From assembly GCA_030144725.1 (NCBI GenBank), contig JASKMD010000020.1, positions 4,296,703 through 4,360,702 of the forward strand: 64,000 nucleotides of DNA, given 5' to 3'. Shown here one piece after another: positions 22,738-35,249 of the stretch. Made by a program: the position numbers and the translations under genes. The first letter of the stretch is position 1. Each line of letters starts with the position of its first letter. Under the pieces are notes generated by a model. It saw only the letters and a program-made list of their open reading frames with translations. It was not told the origin of the DNA and made no database searches. The DNA comes from Haematococcus lacustris (lineage: Eukaryota; Chlorophyta; Chlorophyceae; Chlamydomonadales; Haematococcaceae).

Positions 22738-23780
22738 CTGTGTGGAGTTCCCATCGCATGTGTATGCCATAGCCTACATATGGCATACACATGGTCACGG
22801 TCGCCTACCACCTACAGCATTGCCTGACCCCTGTGACAGGGCGATGCATAGAGTTGGCATGACAAAACATGCACTAAGCGTAAGCTGATGACAGCTTCAA
22901 ATGGGGGGGGCTTGCAGCTACTGGGCCTTGGGTGGCTTGTCTCGCAGCCGCTTGTAGCCCAAGCCAGGGTACTCCTTGCCCTTGGCTGGCAGCGCTCCCT
23001 GCTCTGGCCAGTAGCACAGCTCCAGTGGGCGCCACCTGCTCTCCCCAATGCGCTGCATGTTCAGCGCTGCATTGCAGTCCCTGTCCAGCCACCTGCCTGG
23101 CTGTGGTGCTGGCTTGGGCTTGGCAGCCTTGCCCTTGCCCTTGCCCTTGGTGGGCTCAGCTGCCCCCGGCTCAGCCTTGGTGCGCTTGGTGCGCTTGGCT
23201 GGCAGGGGGGTGCTGGGCCCTGGCTCTGAGGCTGCTGGCTGTGTGGCTGCCTGTCCGCTGCGTGGGGCCTGGGGGGACTTGCGTGGGGCCACTACTGGGC
23301 ACCACATCAGGCCCCGCACTGGCTGGTCACGCTGCTGGCTCCAGGCTGGCCGCACTAGGCGGGGTTCCACCTGCCCTGCTGGGGGCTTCCAGCCTGGAGG
23401 CCTGGTGGCCCTGCGCTTGTTCAGCTGCCTCTCACAAGGCTGCTGGCCATTCATCGCTGAGCTGACCCGGCTGGTGCGGTGCTCATCCACTAGCACCACC
23501 CTGCCCCGTCGCTGGTCTGTGCCCCTGGTCCTGCACACCACCTTGCAGCAGGCACGCAACACCGCATCAGCACCCCACCCTCCCGCTGTGCCAATGCCAG
23601 CTGCACCAAAGAAGACCACCAGCTGCTTGGCATGCCCATGACGCTCCATGGAAACCTCGGCCATGCCCTCCTCCAACTGCAGCCATGCACACAAGGCAAA
23701 CACATGGTGGCTGACATGGTGGCACCAGGTTAGGCATGGCACAGTCAACTACCTTTTCATGTCATGCCCATGCTTCCTAC
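22738..23780 (-). CDS. Fanzor/TnpB-like nuclease, C-terminal half, intact frame
   Basis: Fanzors are eukaryotic homologues of IS200/IS605 TnpB, RNA-guided nucleases with a split RuvC domain. The last exon (23676-22918, minus, acceptor GGCTGCAG) is open for 253 codons including the stop. It reads KQLVVFFGAAGIGTAGGWGA, the second RuvC motif with its Glu in VVLVDEHRTSRVSS, RLVRPAWSQQRDQPVRGLMW, a charged KGKGKGKAAKP linker, and RuvC-III RWLDRDCNAALNM. The upstream intron is shared with the copy at 51.4 kb, but homology ends near 23780, so RuvC-I and the N-terminus are missing. Downstream (22917-22738) is the conserved type-1 3' module, here with a 15-bp-stem hairpin. Catalytic residues are present but the protein is truncated, so probably not active alone. 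Confidence 0.8.
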
Positions 23781-23869
23781 CAATCCACCACCTCCCAGCT
23801 CTTCACCCTCCCTCCCTCCCACCCACCCTCCCTCCCACCCTCCCACCCACCACGATGTCACTCACTCTC

Positions 23870-23946
23870 GCACTCCCAAAGGGCACACTCCCAAAGGGCA
23901 CACTCCCAAAGGGCACACTTCCAAAGGGCACACTTCCAAATGGCCT
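23870..23946. repeat. 15-bp tandem repeat (CACTCCCAAAGGGCA)n
   Basis: Five units with single-base variants. Confidence 0.95.
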
Positions 23947-24007
23947 AGGGTTAGGGCCAGTATGGGTAGGGTTTGGGCCATCAGGCTACAATGGCCTATA
24001 GCATGAC

Positions 24008-24120
24008 ACAGTGGATGACGCCATGCATTTCATCTTTGAGTGCACTGCCACGAGATCCATCAGGGAGCAGCCGGAGTTTGCCATGACTTTCCAGAACAAT
24101 AATGAGAACTTGTCATATGA
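24008..24120 (+). mobile_element. LINE zinc-knuckle fragment
   Basis: Reads DDAMHFIFECTATRSIREQ in frame, nearly identical to the C-terminal knuckle of the LINE at 2.5-3.4 kb. It lies just beyond the 3' end of the first kinase gene. Confidence 0.8.
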
Positions 24121-24216
24121 TACAGCACCCTGGGATGGCTGCAGCTTACTGCACCTCCATCAACCGCCCAGCCAGGGTTCATGCTTACAGCACACCTGTG
24201 GTATGTCTAGCCCTCA

Positions 24217-27200
24217 TCATCCATTTTGTTGCTGCCCGGACTTCCCAGGGCTGCTGGCGTGCCTGGCACGCTGCCATGACAGCAGGGAGCTAGGCAAGTG
24301 GCGGCCGCTGCGGGTGAGGCTGCTCTGCAGGCCTTGCCGGCAGCTGCCAGACGGCGCCACTGGGCTGCCACCTGGCGCAGGCACCTGGCGGGCCAGTCGC
24401 GAGCTGGGCAGTGCAAACGAGGCGAAGGAAACCTGGGAGCCCAGGCGACTGCCACCATGCAAGGACTGGTGGTGGCAGGCACCTTGATGAGAGAAAGAGG
24501 AGGACAAGTGGGCGCCTGGGCGGCGTGATATCTGGAGCTGAGCCTGCGCTGCTGGCGACATCAGCCTGCTGCCAGGGCTGTGCTTGATGCGGGGGGAGGA
24601 CAGCTGACCAGGGGAGGGGAGGGGTGAGCAGCGAGAGTGTCTGAGGGTCGGTGATAGCAGCAGGCAATGCTGTGTGTCCACTGTCAACCCCACCACACGT
24701 GAGTGGGACGTGGGTGTGCCCGGCTGAGTAGTCTCATCCTCGCAAGGTGACACCGGGCTTTGGGGCTGCGGGGACCCGGGAGATGTGGGAGGGGAGTGTG
24801 GGCCAGCGAGGGAGGTGAGGGCCCCGTCGTCCGACCATCGGCTGGAGCAGCGGCCAGGGGTGTCTGGCCGACCCTGCATGGAGCAAAGACACAGCATTCC
24901 AGGCATTGGCAGTAATAGACAAGTCAGCGTGGTATGTTTCACGTGGCAGTGGTGACGATGGCGCAAAGCACCGATACCTGAGTGGCTCGGCTGGTGGCCA
25001 GCTCCGTGATCCAAGGGTGCTCAAATAGCTCCTGGAGACAGAGAGCAGCAGAGGGGCAACGGGTTGAGACGGTTAGGGCTGCTGCCCTACACACACGCCT
25101 ATGAACCCTTGTAGACCTATCACCTCATAAAGCTAGCACTGTGGCCAATGTGGCACTCATGCATGGTGGCCGACCTCGAGGGCCATGCCATCACCCTGGT
25201 GACAAAGGAACACCCTGGCAACATAGGAGGCAACATAGGAAGTGGTATGGCGGGTGAAGCTGAATCACAACCTGGCATGGGAACGCGGTGGTGTAAGGGC
25301 TTTAGAGGGTAGGGCAAGTGGCAGATGCAGTAACGGATTGGGAGGTGGTGAGAAGCTGTTTTTTGTTGTCATGGTTTGCTGGGTGGTGTAATGAATCAAT
25401 ATCCCAGGCAGGCCTGGGTGCATGTTCTGTGTTTGCGCTGTATACAGATGAGAAGAGGATCAGGATAACTGCAAAACAGGACAACTGGTGTAAATCACTC
25501 GCACCTTGACCCTAACTACGGGTGGTATTCTGTCTGTGTGGAGTCATGTTCCCATGCACATGGCATGGGCGCCTTCCACCTACACTATTGCCTGACCCCT
25601 GACACAGCTCAGCACAGGGCGGTCTAAAACTGCTCATCAACCCTAACATCACATGAGGCCATCCCTCCCTCCGCTGCCCCCCTGCACACACACCTGCATG
25701 CTAGGCCGGGCTGCAGGGTCTCTGGTCAGGGCCTTGCTGATGAAATCAATGGCGCCCTCCGACAGGTGGGCTGGGAACCTGACCTCGGCAGTTTGGATGC
25801 GAGCCAAGGTCTCGAGAGGCGTCATCTGTTTGTTGGCCAGCGCAAGCAAACGTGAGATGCCATGCACCAACCCAGTCACAGCTGCACATTCCACGTTGCG
25901 TGAGCTACGGCATGAAGGATCTGATGTCCAGCAAATGGCACGAGGGACAGCAGCATGCATCCTGAATCTGACCGGAACCTGATCCTTTAGGTCGCTAGGT
26001 CGCGTGTGCGTGCTTACTGCTTGGAATGGTGTCTCCCCTGTCAGCAGTTCGTACGCCAGCACTCCCATGCTCCAGCAGTCGACCTTGCTGGTGTACCAGG
26101 CCTGGAGGCAGCACACAGTGCAGTGTCCGTGTCAGTGTCACAGACGATGTGCCAGAGACATGATAATGGGGCTGGCAGTAACCACTAGACTCCTTCAGCT
26201 CAAGCCTGCGGCTGAAGTGCCGTTCGGGATCATGTGTACCATGCTCACCATGGCACGGGCACAAGGACGCCATGTCCTACTACTCAATGTGTTGCCACAC
26301 TCTGATATGCACTGCTGCGGTGCTTGCCATTAGCCAAGAGAAGCTCAACCACTCCGTCAAGATTATTGTCGACAAGGCTCTAGTGCTTTGCATGCTATTG
26401 TGAGCAGCCAAGCCGTTCAATATTTTTTGCCCACTGGGCTGACGAGGAAGTGGGCAGCTGTGGTGCTGTGGGGTCCGTCCCACCACGTATGGCAGCAGCA
26501 GTGTCACCTACTGGCACCGCATCCTAACACATAGCATAGTACAGTGCAAAGGGTGCCTACGCGCTATGGCTAAAGCCAGACCTGTGGTTGATGTTTGAAA
26601 TCGTCCGGTCGTTCCTTCACTGGGCATGCCAAGATTTCTGGTGCCAGATAGTCTAGTGTGCCAAGCCTACAAAAATAAAGATGGCAGAATGACATTCGAG
26701 GGTTTGAGGGGAGTTAAAGGTGAGCAGGGGCTGCATTGTACGAGTTGCAGAAAACTGCACTCATGGCAGTTTGGCAGGCACCCTTGGCGCAGGTCCAGAG
26801 TCATCAGTGGCTAACCCTAGCCGTTGTGGTGTGTAGGCAAGCTTACCGTGTGTTGGCAACCTCATAGCCTTGGTGTATGGAGAGTCCAAAGTCTGCGATC
26901 TTGACCTGGCGACCATAGCCGTGCACCAGTGACAGGCACTATCCTTGCTTGCAAGGTCTGCACAGCTCAGCAAAGCTCACCTGAAATGAGCTGTCCATGA
27001 GCAAATTCTCTGGCTTGATATCTGGTCAGCAGCACCAGCAACATCATGATGGACATTGTCAGCAGCACACATGGCACGAAGTAAAAACAGTGCTTGCAGG
27101 AGGAGGGTTGTTGGTGCCGCGCGCCTAGCTGTGCATTTTTTCATGGGCATGGACTAAGAAAGTGTGGGTTCCAGCAACACATTGCCGCACCTCTGTGGAT

Positions 27201-27844
27201 TATTCCCAAGTCATGCAGGTATGCCAAGGCGCTGAGGGCCGGCTCCAGCACCAAGGGCACAGCTGTGCGCTCATTCAATTTGCCGCTCATGGACATCATG
27301 AACCCCCAAACATTGCCCTGCAACATGAGCATCGCTTATTCGCAGTCATCCACAGTTAACAGGGCACAGCACAACAAGAGGGTGGCTTAGCATAGAGAAC
27401 ACTCTTTGGGCATAACATCAAAATAAAGACTGGACTGGGCAGCGGCACCAGGGTGCGTGACTCAGTACAACACGGCATCACCTCAGTGCTGTACTCCATG
27501 CAAAGGTAGATGTGGTCCTTGTCCTTCCACGCTGCATACAATGCAATGACTGCAGGATGTGCCAGCTGTGCATGCAGCCAAATTTCTCTCGCAACCTGCA
27601 TAAGCACAAGCAAAGCAGGTTTCCATTGCCAATGTTGCCATTGCCATAGTGGGGGGGGGGGGGGTGCATGAATGAAACAAGTGATGCTTGCCTGGTGCCT
27701 CTCAATGTCACTCAAACGGGAACGTTTGTAAGCCTTTATTGCCACTGTGATGCCAGAATGACGGCAGATGGCACGCCACACGCAACTGACTTCACTGTCA
27801 TAGAGTTCTGTCCGGATCTCAAAGTGGTCAAGAGACCTACTCAT
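24217..27844 (-). CDS. Aurora/CALK-like Ser/Thr protein kinase 1
   Basis: Ten exons (minus): 27844-27692, 27595-27482, 27317-27191, 27021-26981, 26905-26847, 26666-26582, 26101-26018, 25825-25694, 25031-24978, 24873-24217; all phases fit, about 501 residues. The start is secure: a TGA directly precedes the ATG in frame. Kinase landmarks: Lys in VAIKAYKRSRL, REIWLHAQLAHP (Glu of helix C), HRDIKPENLL, IADFGLSI, GTLDYLAPE, DCWSMGVLAYELLTGETPF, and LFEHPWITEL. The glycine loop is atypical (ELYDSEVSCVW). After APE is an insert ILACPVKERPDDFK, also seen in the next kinase, a feature I associate with Aurora-like kinases of algae such as CALK. The 219-codon last exon is a Ser/Pro-rich tail. Intron 1 starts with GC (27691). 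Intron 8 holds a solo Fanzor 3' end. Substrates are unknown. Confidence 0.9.
25534..25625 (-). mobile_element. Solo type-1 Fanzor 3' module in kinase intron
   Basis: On the minus strand it reads GTCAGGCAATAGTGTAGGTG, a hairpin CCCATGC/GCATGGG (25569-25563 with 25557-25551), and the common end CCACACAG. No coding sequence is attached. Confidence 0.75.
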
Positions 27845-28845
27845 TCAGTTGACCAAACCCCCCATGGCATTGATTGCTTCTTAAGCAGGCTGGCTGACAA
27901 TCAGAATAGAATAGGCGCACCGCCTACCAGAATGGCTTCCACAACGCTGCTGGACAATGCGCAGCTATTGTGATCAGACTGCTGCCTGGCTGCTGCTGAT
28001 TCTGTGCTGTGGTCGTGCCGTTTAGCTCGGACGGGGTTTTGAGGGATACCGCCGATGGGCTATTGCAGTACACTTCACTTCGGTCACTGCGGTCAGCGAT
28101 GGGATGAACTCATGCCGTTGTGCTGGATACAGCTATGCGATCCAGCTTGACGAAGCTCTTGACCTCGTAGTCGACGACTCCATTGCGACGCTTAGCTGTT
28201 GGCAGCTGTCAGGCTGCGTCTGCAAAGCTAATGACAGAACGCAGCCTGACTTGCAGCAGGTCACAAAGTAAGCGACGATTAGGTCGGGTTTTTACTTGCA
28301 CGGCAAATTCGTACCTGCATGTTCAAGACACATGCATGGCTCTGATTTTACGAGTCAGTCTTGCAAGCTGTATATCAGTGGCTCTGCTTGATGTTCCCCT
28401 GGCATAAACATGTCCAGCCTCACAATCGTGTCGCACTAGTTTTTAAATCTGATCCTATAATCGTACACTTCGTTAAGCTGTTACATAGCCATTTACATCG
28501 AGGTGCCATCTTCAAACCGCCATGTTTATCCCAAACCGACGACATCGATACACGAGCATGCTTATATGTGATCGCATCCCCAATCCCTGGTCTGATCTAG
28601 AGAAAGTCTAACCTTTTTTTACCTTGCTTGTCTAACTGACCCGCAGACTCGACACAATGCAGGAACAACCTACATGCAAATGCTTATCCATTACGTGTTG
28701 ACGGCGTCTGCTTATTAGGACCTGTTCTTGTTGTAATCCGTGTCATCGTCATGATGCAGCTTACATACTTCTCAACCAGCCACCTTCGGCTCCGCCCGCA
28801 CACAACCGTCCGTCACCAAGCGCCATAGCTCGTACTGGTATGCTA
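27845..28845. other. Intergenic region with 12-bp hairpin
   Basis: A perfect 12-bp inverted repeat (28208-28219 GTCAGGCTGCGT with 28239-28250) encloses a 19-base loop. On the minus strand 28195-28107 reads RRNGVVDYEVKSFVKLDRIA to a stop after an acceptor-like CAACAG, possibly a stray terminal exon. TTACA at 28764-28768 gives a minus-strand TGTAA that could serve the second kinase gene. Confidence 0.4.
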
Positions 28846-29175
28846 TTATTTGTTCTGCAAGACACCAGAGCACACCACAAAGCCACATCTTGTGCATGTC
28901 CTGGCATCTTCACACTGCAGCTCCCTGTAGGTCAAGAGGTTGGATTCATGGGGGAAGGCCGGTGCAAGCAAGCAGAGCCAGCAAGGCCCTGGTGGAGGAA
29001 GACATGCAGGAGTTGCCACAAGGCCACAGGGCTGGCAGCCCAGCAGCAGCAGCTGCTCGACTCCCCAGTCTGCAGCCGCATCAAGCTCTGAGCTCTGCCT
29101 TAGCAGGTGCAGGCGAAGGGGCAGGGGGGAAAGAGGAGGAGCAGGAGGAAGGGAGCTGGACTGCCATGTCGGGAC

Positions 29176-31877
29176 TCAGTTAGAACTAGACCTCACCTGC
29201 ACGAAATCGTGTATCTTGGACACCAATGGGGCATTGGCCATCTTCTTCATGGTGGGGCTGTTGGCACCAGTGAAAGAGCGGCCCACACCGCGGTCTATGC
29301 CGTGCCGGAGCAGCACAGCCTCTGAGGTCATCCTGCCCACGGGGTTGAGGTCGTTGTGAAACTGTGCAGGGACACCCAACAGGGCACCAGCTGCACTGCG
29401 GTAGGCTTTCGAAGGTCATTGGGGCACCATGCTCAGACATTCAGGCTACAAGGGGAGGGGCAGGCAAGCTACGCCCTTGGCAACATGCTGCCTTGCCAAA
29501 AGACCATGCCATCACGCAACATAGCAGTGAGCAAGACGCCTTGCATGCACCCCCAATTTCAAAGTGTATGCTGACATGCTCCTCTGCCTGCCATTCGGTC
29601 TGTCTGTTCTGCCTGTTCTGTCTGCCTGTCTAACTTGCTTTTGACCATCTATTTCAGGCCAACTCAGGCAAGGCCAAGCAGCCATGCAGCCAGGCTCCTG
29701 GTGGCAACAGTGAGCAGCCATCACCAGCACCACCCCACCAGCCCCTGAGTGCCCACCTTTGCTGTCAGGAGGTTGGCTCGGTTGTCTGCGGCAGTTGGCA
29801 GCGCCGCCGCCCCTGACGCAAGGTTTGCCCGCAGGGCTTGCAATGCCGCTGCACTGGGCTGCTTGAAGGTCATGGTGGGCGCCCCGATGACCGATCCATT
29901 GCGATCCAACACCACTATGCTCTGCTCCCGGTCAGCCAGAAGCTCCTCCTTCAAGTTGCGGTGCCCAGGCTGGGCGCGAAGCACCCCTACCGCACTGTGC
30001 TTGCCTGAGCTGCTGCCTGGGCTGCCTTGCACTCTGAATGCCTCAATGTCGGCGCTGCTGGCGCCAGCTTTGCCAGAGCCACCATGGCCCCACATCTTGG
30101 CAAACAGCTTGCCATACTTGGAGCTGCTGGGCTTCTGCTCATCAGCGTCGCCCACTTCCAAGAGCCTGCACAAACAGACAGGCATGAGGGCCACACACAC
30201 GTTAGCCACACACCGGGTCACACATGAGACACATGGAACACATGCTGGATGGGATGCAAGAAAAATGATACAACTGTGTCATGGTGCATGGAGGTTTGCC
30301 ATGTAGCATGGTAAATGCTGCGCGGGGCACAGCTTCAGCCTCATCATCGCTTTGTGAGCGAGCCTAGCTATTGCCCGGCTGGAGTCGGGTTGGAGCCAAT
30401 ACACATAAACAGCTGAGTTACCAATGAGCCGATAGCAGCAACAGCAGCAATGCCAACGACACAGTGACTCTCCACCAACAGCGCCTGCATTGCTGATGAT
30501 GCTGTGCAGCCCTGGGATGCAACCCTGCTCAGCAGCAGGCCCCCTGCAGGTGCTTGTACACTCAACGCAGCGCCACTCACTGTGTTGGCGTGGGCCGCTG
30601 CATGGCCATGTGTGGCCTGCCGCCGTTGCTGTTGTACATGGCTGCCTGCAGTGGGCTGACCGGCAGCCCACTGAGGGACCCTGGGCGAGCCACTGGCACA
30701 GAGGAGTCGTCCGACAGCACGCCTGGCGCTGGCTTGTAGAAGTGGCTGGCATCCTTAGCTCCCGGCCCTTCTGCGGCCAGGAGGCCGGGAGGTGGCTGGA
30801 CCCGGCCAGTGCTGGTGCTGCCCATGCTGTGTCCCCTCGCTCCACTGGGGGCTGTGCTGTGGCAGGACAGGCCGGTGCCGCTGAGGCTGTTCACCCCTAG
30901 CCTGGACTTGCTGCCAAGGTGGGAGGTGCTGCTGCTGGCTGCAGGCGTGGGGCTGACGAGCGGGCTGTAGCTGGCGCTGTTGGGGCTGCCAAGCTGGCTG
31001 TGGCATGGGCCAGGGCTGGGATGGCTCACATTAAGCAAGGAAGGTGAGGTGGGGCGGGGGGAGTCGAGTGGAGCAACGAGTGCAGCGGCGATGGACGGGT
31101 AGGACGCGTCTTCATCCATTTGCAGGGACGTACTGCTGCCCTGTGCCACACATCATGACGGCAACAGCAGCAGCGGCAACAGCAGCAGCAATGAGCTACC
31201 AAAAGGCGGCAGTCAGCACATGCTGAGCATGGGGCTGGGCAAACACAAGCCTGGATTCATCTTTCCGGGGCGGTGCAAAGGCTGCAATCCAGTCAACCAA
31301 CCAATCTCTCCCATTGTGTACTGCCTCCTTTCTGTTTACCCCCCCCCCTGACTGTACAACCTCCTCAAGCATCTACCCTCCCCTGCCCCTGCTTTCCCAC
31401 TTCCCTACCTTGGTGTAGCTAGACACACTCATGATGCCCGGCGCACTGCTGCTGGCCTGCACCAGCGCCTCGGGCAACCTGTCCAGCAAGCCATGCGCTG
31501 CGAGCTGGTGACTGACTTCTGGCACCAGCACAGCCGGAGGCCTGGCTGACAGCCTGGAGGGCGAGCTGGGTCTGGGCACCCCAGCTTCTGCAGCCCCCAG
31601 TTCATGCAGCTTGCGGGCTGGGGAAGAGGGCGATGCAGGGGAGCTGGCAGCAGCGGCGGGCGGGCTGTAGGCCTGGGGTGTAGAGGGGGCGAGGATGGGG
31701 CGCGGGGACCTGTCTGCAGGGAGCTCCAGGCTGCGCTTGGGACCCTGATCCAGGGGGGCTGGGGAGGAGTAAGGCAGCATCAGAGGTTGGCGGGCCAGCT
31801 CAGTCACGGTTGGCCGTTGGCTTGCGTTCTGGGAAGAGGAAACGAGCCCCACGGTGCAGGGGTCAGGGGCACAGGGG

Positions 31878-31958
<81 letters not shown>

Positions 31959-34900
31959 TGTGTGTCTGCAGAGCAGGTGGGCGAGAGGCAGGCAACAAAC
32001 TTGACATTAGTGGCACTGGGCACTGCTCTCACCTTAACCAAGGCTGTGGTGATGAATGCCTTGGCCTCCTCTGTCATCCAGCTAGGGAACTTAGGCTCCT
32101 TGTACATGATGTGCTCGTAGCTGTCGACACCAGCAAACTGGTGCAAGTGCAGGGTGCTGGCTTGGCTCCAGTGCAGCAGGTGGTGATCATGATAGTGGTC
32201 ATTGGAACAACGACAATGCAATGTGTGATGGCAGGAGTGACCCGGGATGTGGTGGCCCTGATGACCATGGTGGTGGTGGTGGTGGTGATGGTGGGGCAGC
32301 GACTTGCTTTAGGTAGCCTGGGGACTCACGTGGCAGCCCTAGACTCGTTCTCAAAGGGAGGGTAGCCCACCAAGAGCTCATAGCAGAGGATGCCTACGGC
32401 CCAGGCATCCACCTGTGGGCAGGCACCTCACCGTCAGTCCCCCTGCCGTGTGCGGTGGTGTGGCCAATGCAGCGGAGGGCGCGGCCTTGTGGCTGTGGCT
32501 GGGGCTGTAAGCAGGGTGTAAGCATTGTTGGGTACGGGCAGGGTTGAGATTGACAGGGAGGTGACAGCGTCCCAGATCCAGGTCAGGCGTTCCAGTGGAA
32601 GTCAGGCTGTCACCAGTTGTACAAAAGGCCTGGGCTGAGTTTGCCGTTGTCGTTAATCACAGCATAGGCTGCCTGTCTCAACCGCGCGACCATTGGCTGT
32701 GCGGTGTCTGAGCTGTGATGGATCACAGAGGTGGCCCAGCTGATGTGCATCAACCAGCATCACAGGCGCACCGAGGCAGTGTAGGCCAGCACGGCTTTCT
32801 CCTTGTTTTCTTCAGGCCGCCGCTTGTCAGGGCATACCAGCACCTCCGGCGCCATGTCTGCACCAGCAGCCGGTGCTCTTCACATCCCGCCACCAGACAG
32901 GTCCGCCAAGCCACTCATATATTGCCACAAGACTCTTGCCATGAGCATGCTTGGCATCCACAGCAAGGTAGATGCCTTGTGGAGTAGCAGTCAGCAGATA
33001 AGCCGACAAGTCGGATGGATAGGTAAGTTGGTGGGTGTGTAGCAGTTGGTGAGCAGTAGCAAGGCAGGTGGCTTGTGGAGTAGCACTCGTCTAGGCATTG
33101 GTGTGACATGACGGCAACGAGGGAAGCAGCATGGGCATATCTGGCAGGAAGGGCGTGTGGACGGCCACCCTACATCACAGCAGGCACCAGGGGGTGGCCA
33201 GCCTATGTTCAGGCACGTGTTGTGGGTCCAGCCAAGCTCTGGCACCAGCTGAGGGAATCCAGGCCACTCAGCGGCATCCAGCCAGCCACTCACAATCTAG
33301 CGTCCCGGCTCGTGTGACCGGCCGCTCTTGGTCAGCACAGATGCTCAGCCCAAAGTCTGCATGGGACATGTGGGCAGGTTTGCCGCACATGAGGTGGGCG
33401 GACGGGGTCACAAATAGCAACCGTGAGGCCTGGCGTGCCCACGGTCAGCGAGCCCACAGCTAAGCGAGCCTGATCTGGTGGTGTCGTTTTCATGTGCTGC
33501 AGCAACGCCGGCAGTATCATCTGGATTGTGTACTGGCAGATGGCATGGAATAATGATGTCGACATTCAGCAACTGCTGTTGTGGCCTGGAGCTGATACCT
33601 GCTGACAGTCTGCACTTCTTCAACAGCAAATGCAATGTGGTGATGTTGACCTCGAAGGGAGGATAGCAGGCATGCACTGGGCTGAGCGAGGCTGGGCAGT
33701 GAAGTTAGGGAGGTGACGGGCTTTAACCATTCCCCCCAGCCCGCTGCCCAGCCGACCTGCGATCTTGATGACCTTGTCAGCCGTCAGCAGTATGTTCTCT
33801 GGCTGCGGGTGAAGCAACACAGCAAGGGGTGCTTGGGCCTCACAGGGCGGGGCGGGTGCCAAGCCCTGAAACACACTATCTGCAGCCTGGTAGGCCCAGG
33901 TGTTGGGCACTGCCCGCAGCCCTGCGTGCACCTGCTGCTCAGTTGCACAGAGATGGTGATCTGCTTGGCTAGCTGTCCGTAGCTGGCTGGCTGCTGGCTG
34001 CTGGTTGCATCAAAGCCTTGGTTGGCATACTGGTTGCTACTGGTTGCCTACTGGTTGCCTACAGGTTGGCCTACTGGTTGCATCAAAGCCTTGGTGGGCC
34101 TACTTTGATGTCTCGATGGATGACGCCCTGCACATGGCATGGCGTGGCAAGCGTGGCGGGCAAGACCCAGGTGCTTCCAGCACGACCGAACAGCGGTGTG
34201 AGTGTGGGGCGTACTATGACACAGTGGTGTGACCATGTCAGTCATGCCCTCCATGCACACACATGAGCATGCCAGGAGGCCTCAAGTGACAGCCCTTGGG
34301 CAGTCTTGCAGTTTCTGCAGTTTTTGCAGCAAGCACCATCCTGTGCATGTGCTGCCCTGCACTGCCTTCAACCCTCAGTGTGTGAGGGTGCCTGTGAGCC
34401 TTTTCCTCATGGATACTATGCAGCACCTTCAGCCTCATCAGCTGACTCACCATCGTCAGCAGCAGCACCATCACAAGTACAGCCAGCGTTGCTGCACGGC
34501 ATGACTCACCATGCCATGCAGGTACTCAAGGGCATTGAGGAACGGCAGGATGATGTCGCGCACCACATACTTTTCTTTTATGCTGCCGCCGTGGCGCTTC
34601 AAGTCCTCAAACAGGTCGCCCCCGCTCGCAAACTCCTGAACCATGTACCTGCGTCATGCACCCTCCATGACTCTACACTGCAGAGGGGCACCCTGCAGCA
34701 CCCACCTCAAAACCTCCATGCAAGCACCCCCCAGTGTCGCATGCTCAGGCCAGGCAGACAGTGTGGCCCAAGGGCCCTCAACAGCTCCCCTAGGAGCCAT
34801 TTCACCTCATTGGATTGTGCTGGGCCTGCACAATGCTTACATGACTACAATGCTGCCCAGTAGGCAACGGCTGCAGTAACTATGCATGACACACTCACAC

Positions 34901-35249
34901 GTTCTTTTCATCTTCAAATGCCACGAACAGCTTGATGATGTTCACATGGTCCAGCTGTATGTGGATGCGGATCTCCCTCTCCACCTGATACCTGTGGTGA
35001 GCACTCATGCTGCTGTGAGCAATGCCTCTGCTTCCAAAGAACCACAGCAGCACCCGCGCACCTATTTAGAGTGCTCAGCTTGCGCTTGCGGTAAAGCTTG
35101 AGGGCCACCTGCATGCCTGACTTCCTGTCTGTGGCCATGTAGAGCAATGATGTTTTGCCCCTGTACAACTCCTTGTGTAAATCGAAGTCGTCGACTTTCC
35201 TGTCAGCATATGCAATGCCAGTGTGAGTTACTAAGGAGTCCAGCTGCAT
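29176..35249 (-). CDS. Aurora/CALK-like Ser/Thr protein kinase 2
   Basis: Exons (minus): 35249-35062, 34991-34899, 34648-34510, 34127-34104, 33802-33757, 33356-33294, 32857-32772, 32412-32330, 32120-32033, 31828-31409, 31140-30581, 30165-29757, 29361-29176; phases fit throughout, about 794 residues. The ATG is the first in frame after an upstream TAA. Landmarks: ALKLYRKRKL, VEREIRIHIQLDH, HRDIKPENILL, IADFGLSICADQ, GTLDYMAPEVLVCPDKRRP, VDAWAVGILCYELLVGYPPF, YEHIMYKEPKFPSWM. Similar to kinase 1, including the CPxKxRP insert, so the pair is probably a diverged tandem duplication. The C-terminal 400-odd residues are Ser/Pro-rich with a conserved-looking end (FHNDLNPVGRM, ANSPTMKKMANAPLVSKIHD). 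A GTGAGG donor at 29196 offers an alternative end: an exon 29094-28846 stopping at TAA, followed by TGTAA. Which end is used is undecided. Confidence 0.88.
31876..31957. repeat. (GGCA)n microsatellite in kinase 2 intron
   Basis: About 20 perfect GGCA units between exons 32120-32033 and 31828-31409. Confidence 0.97.

Noticed and set aside
22932..23641. Plus-strand frames of 177-197 codons opposite the Fanzor exon
   Set aside because: Shadows of the minus-strand reading frame, which has the RuvC motifs.
22918..23748. Treating the Fanzor-like exon as a bacterial IS605 contaminant
   Set aside because: A shared spliceosomal-type intron, algal codon use and several diverged copies in the window indicate a resident nuclear element.
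25534..25625. Calling the 3' modules Helitron ends because of the terminal hairpin
   Set aside because: The boundary reads CACAG or TGCAG rather than CTRR, and insertions are not clearly between A and T; the link to Fanzor coding copies is direct.
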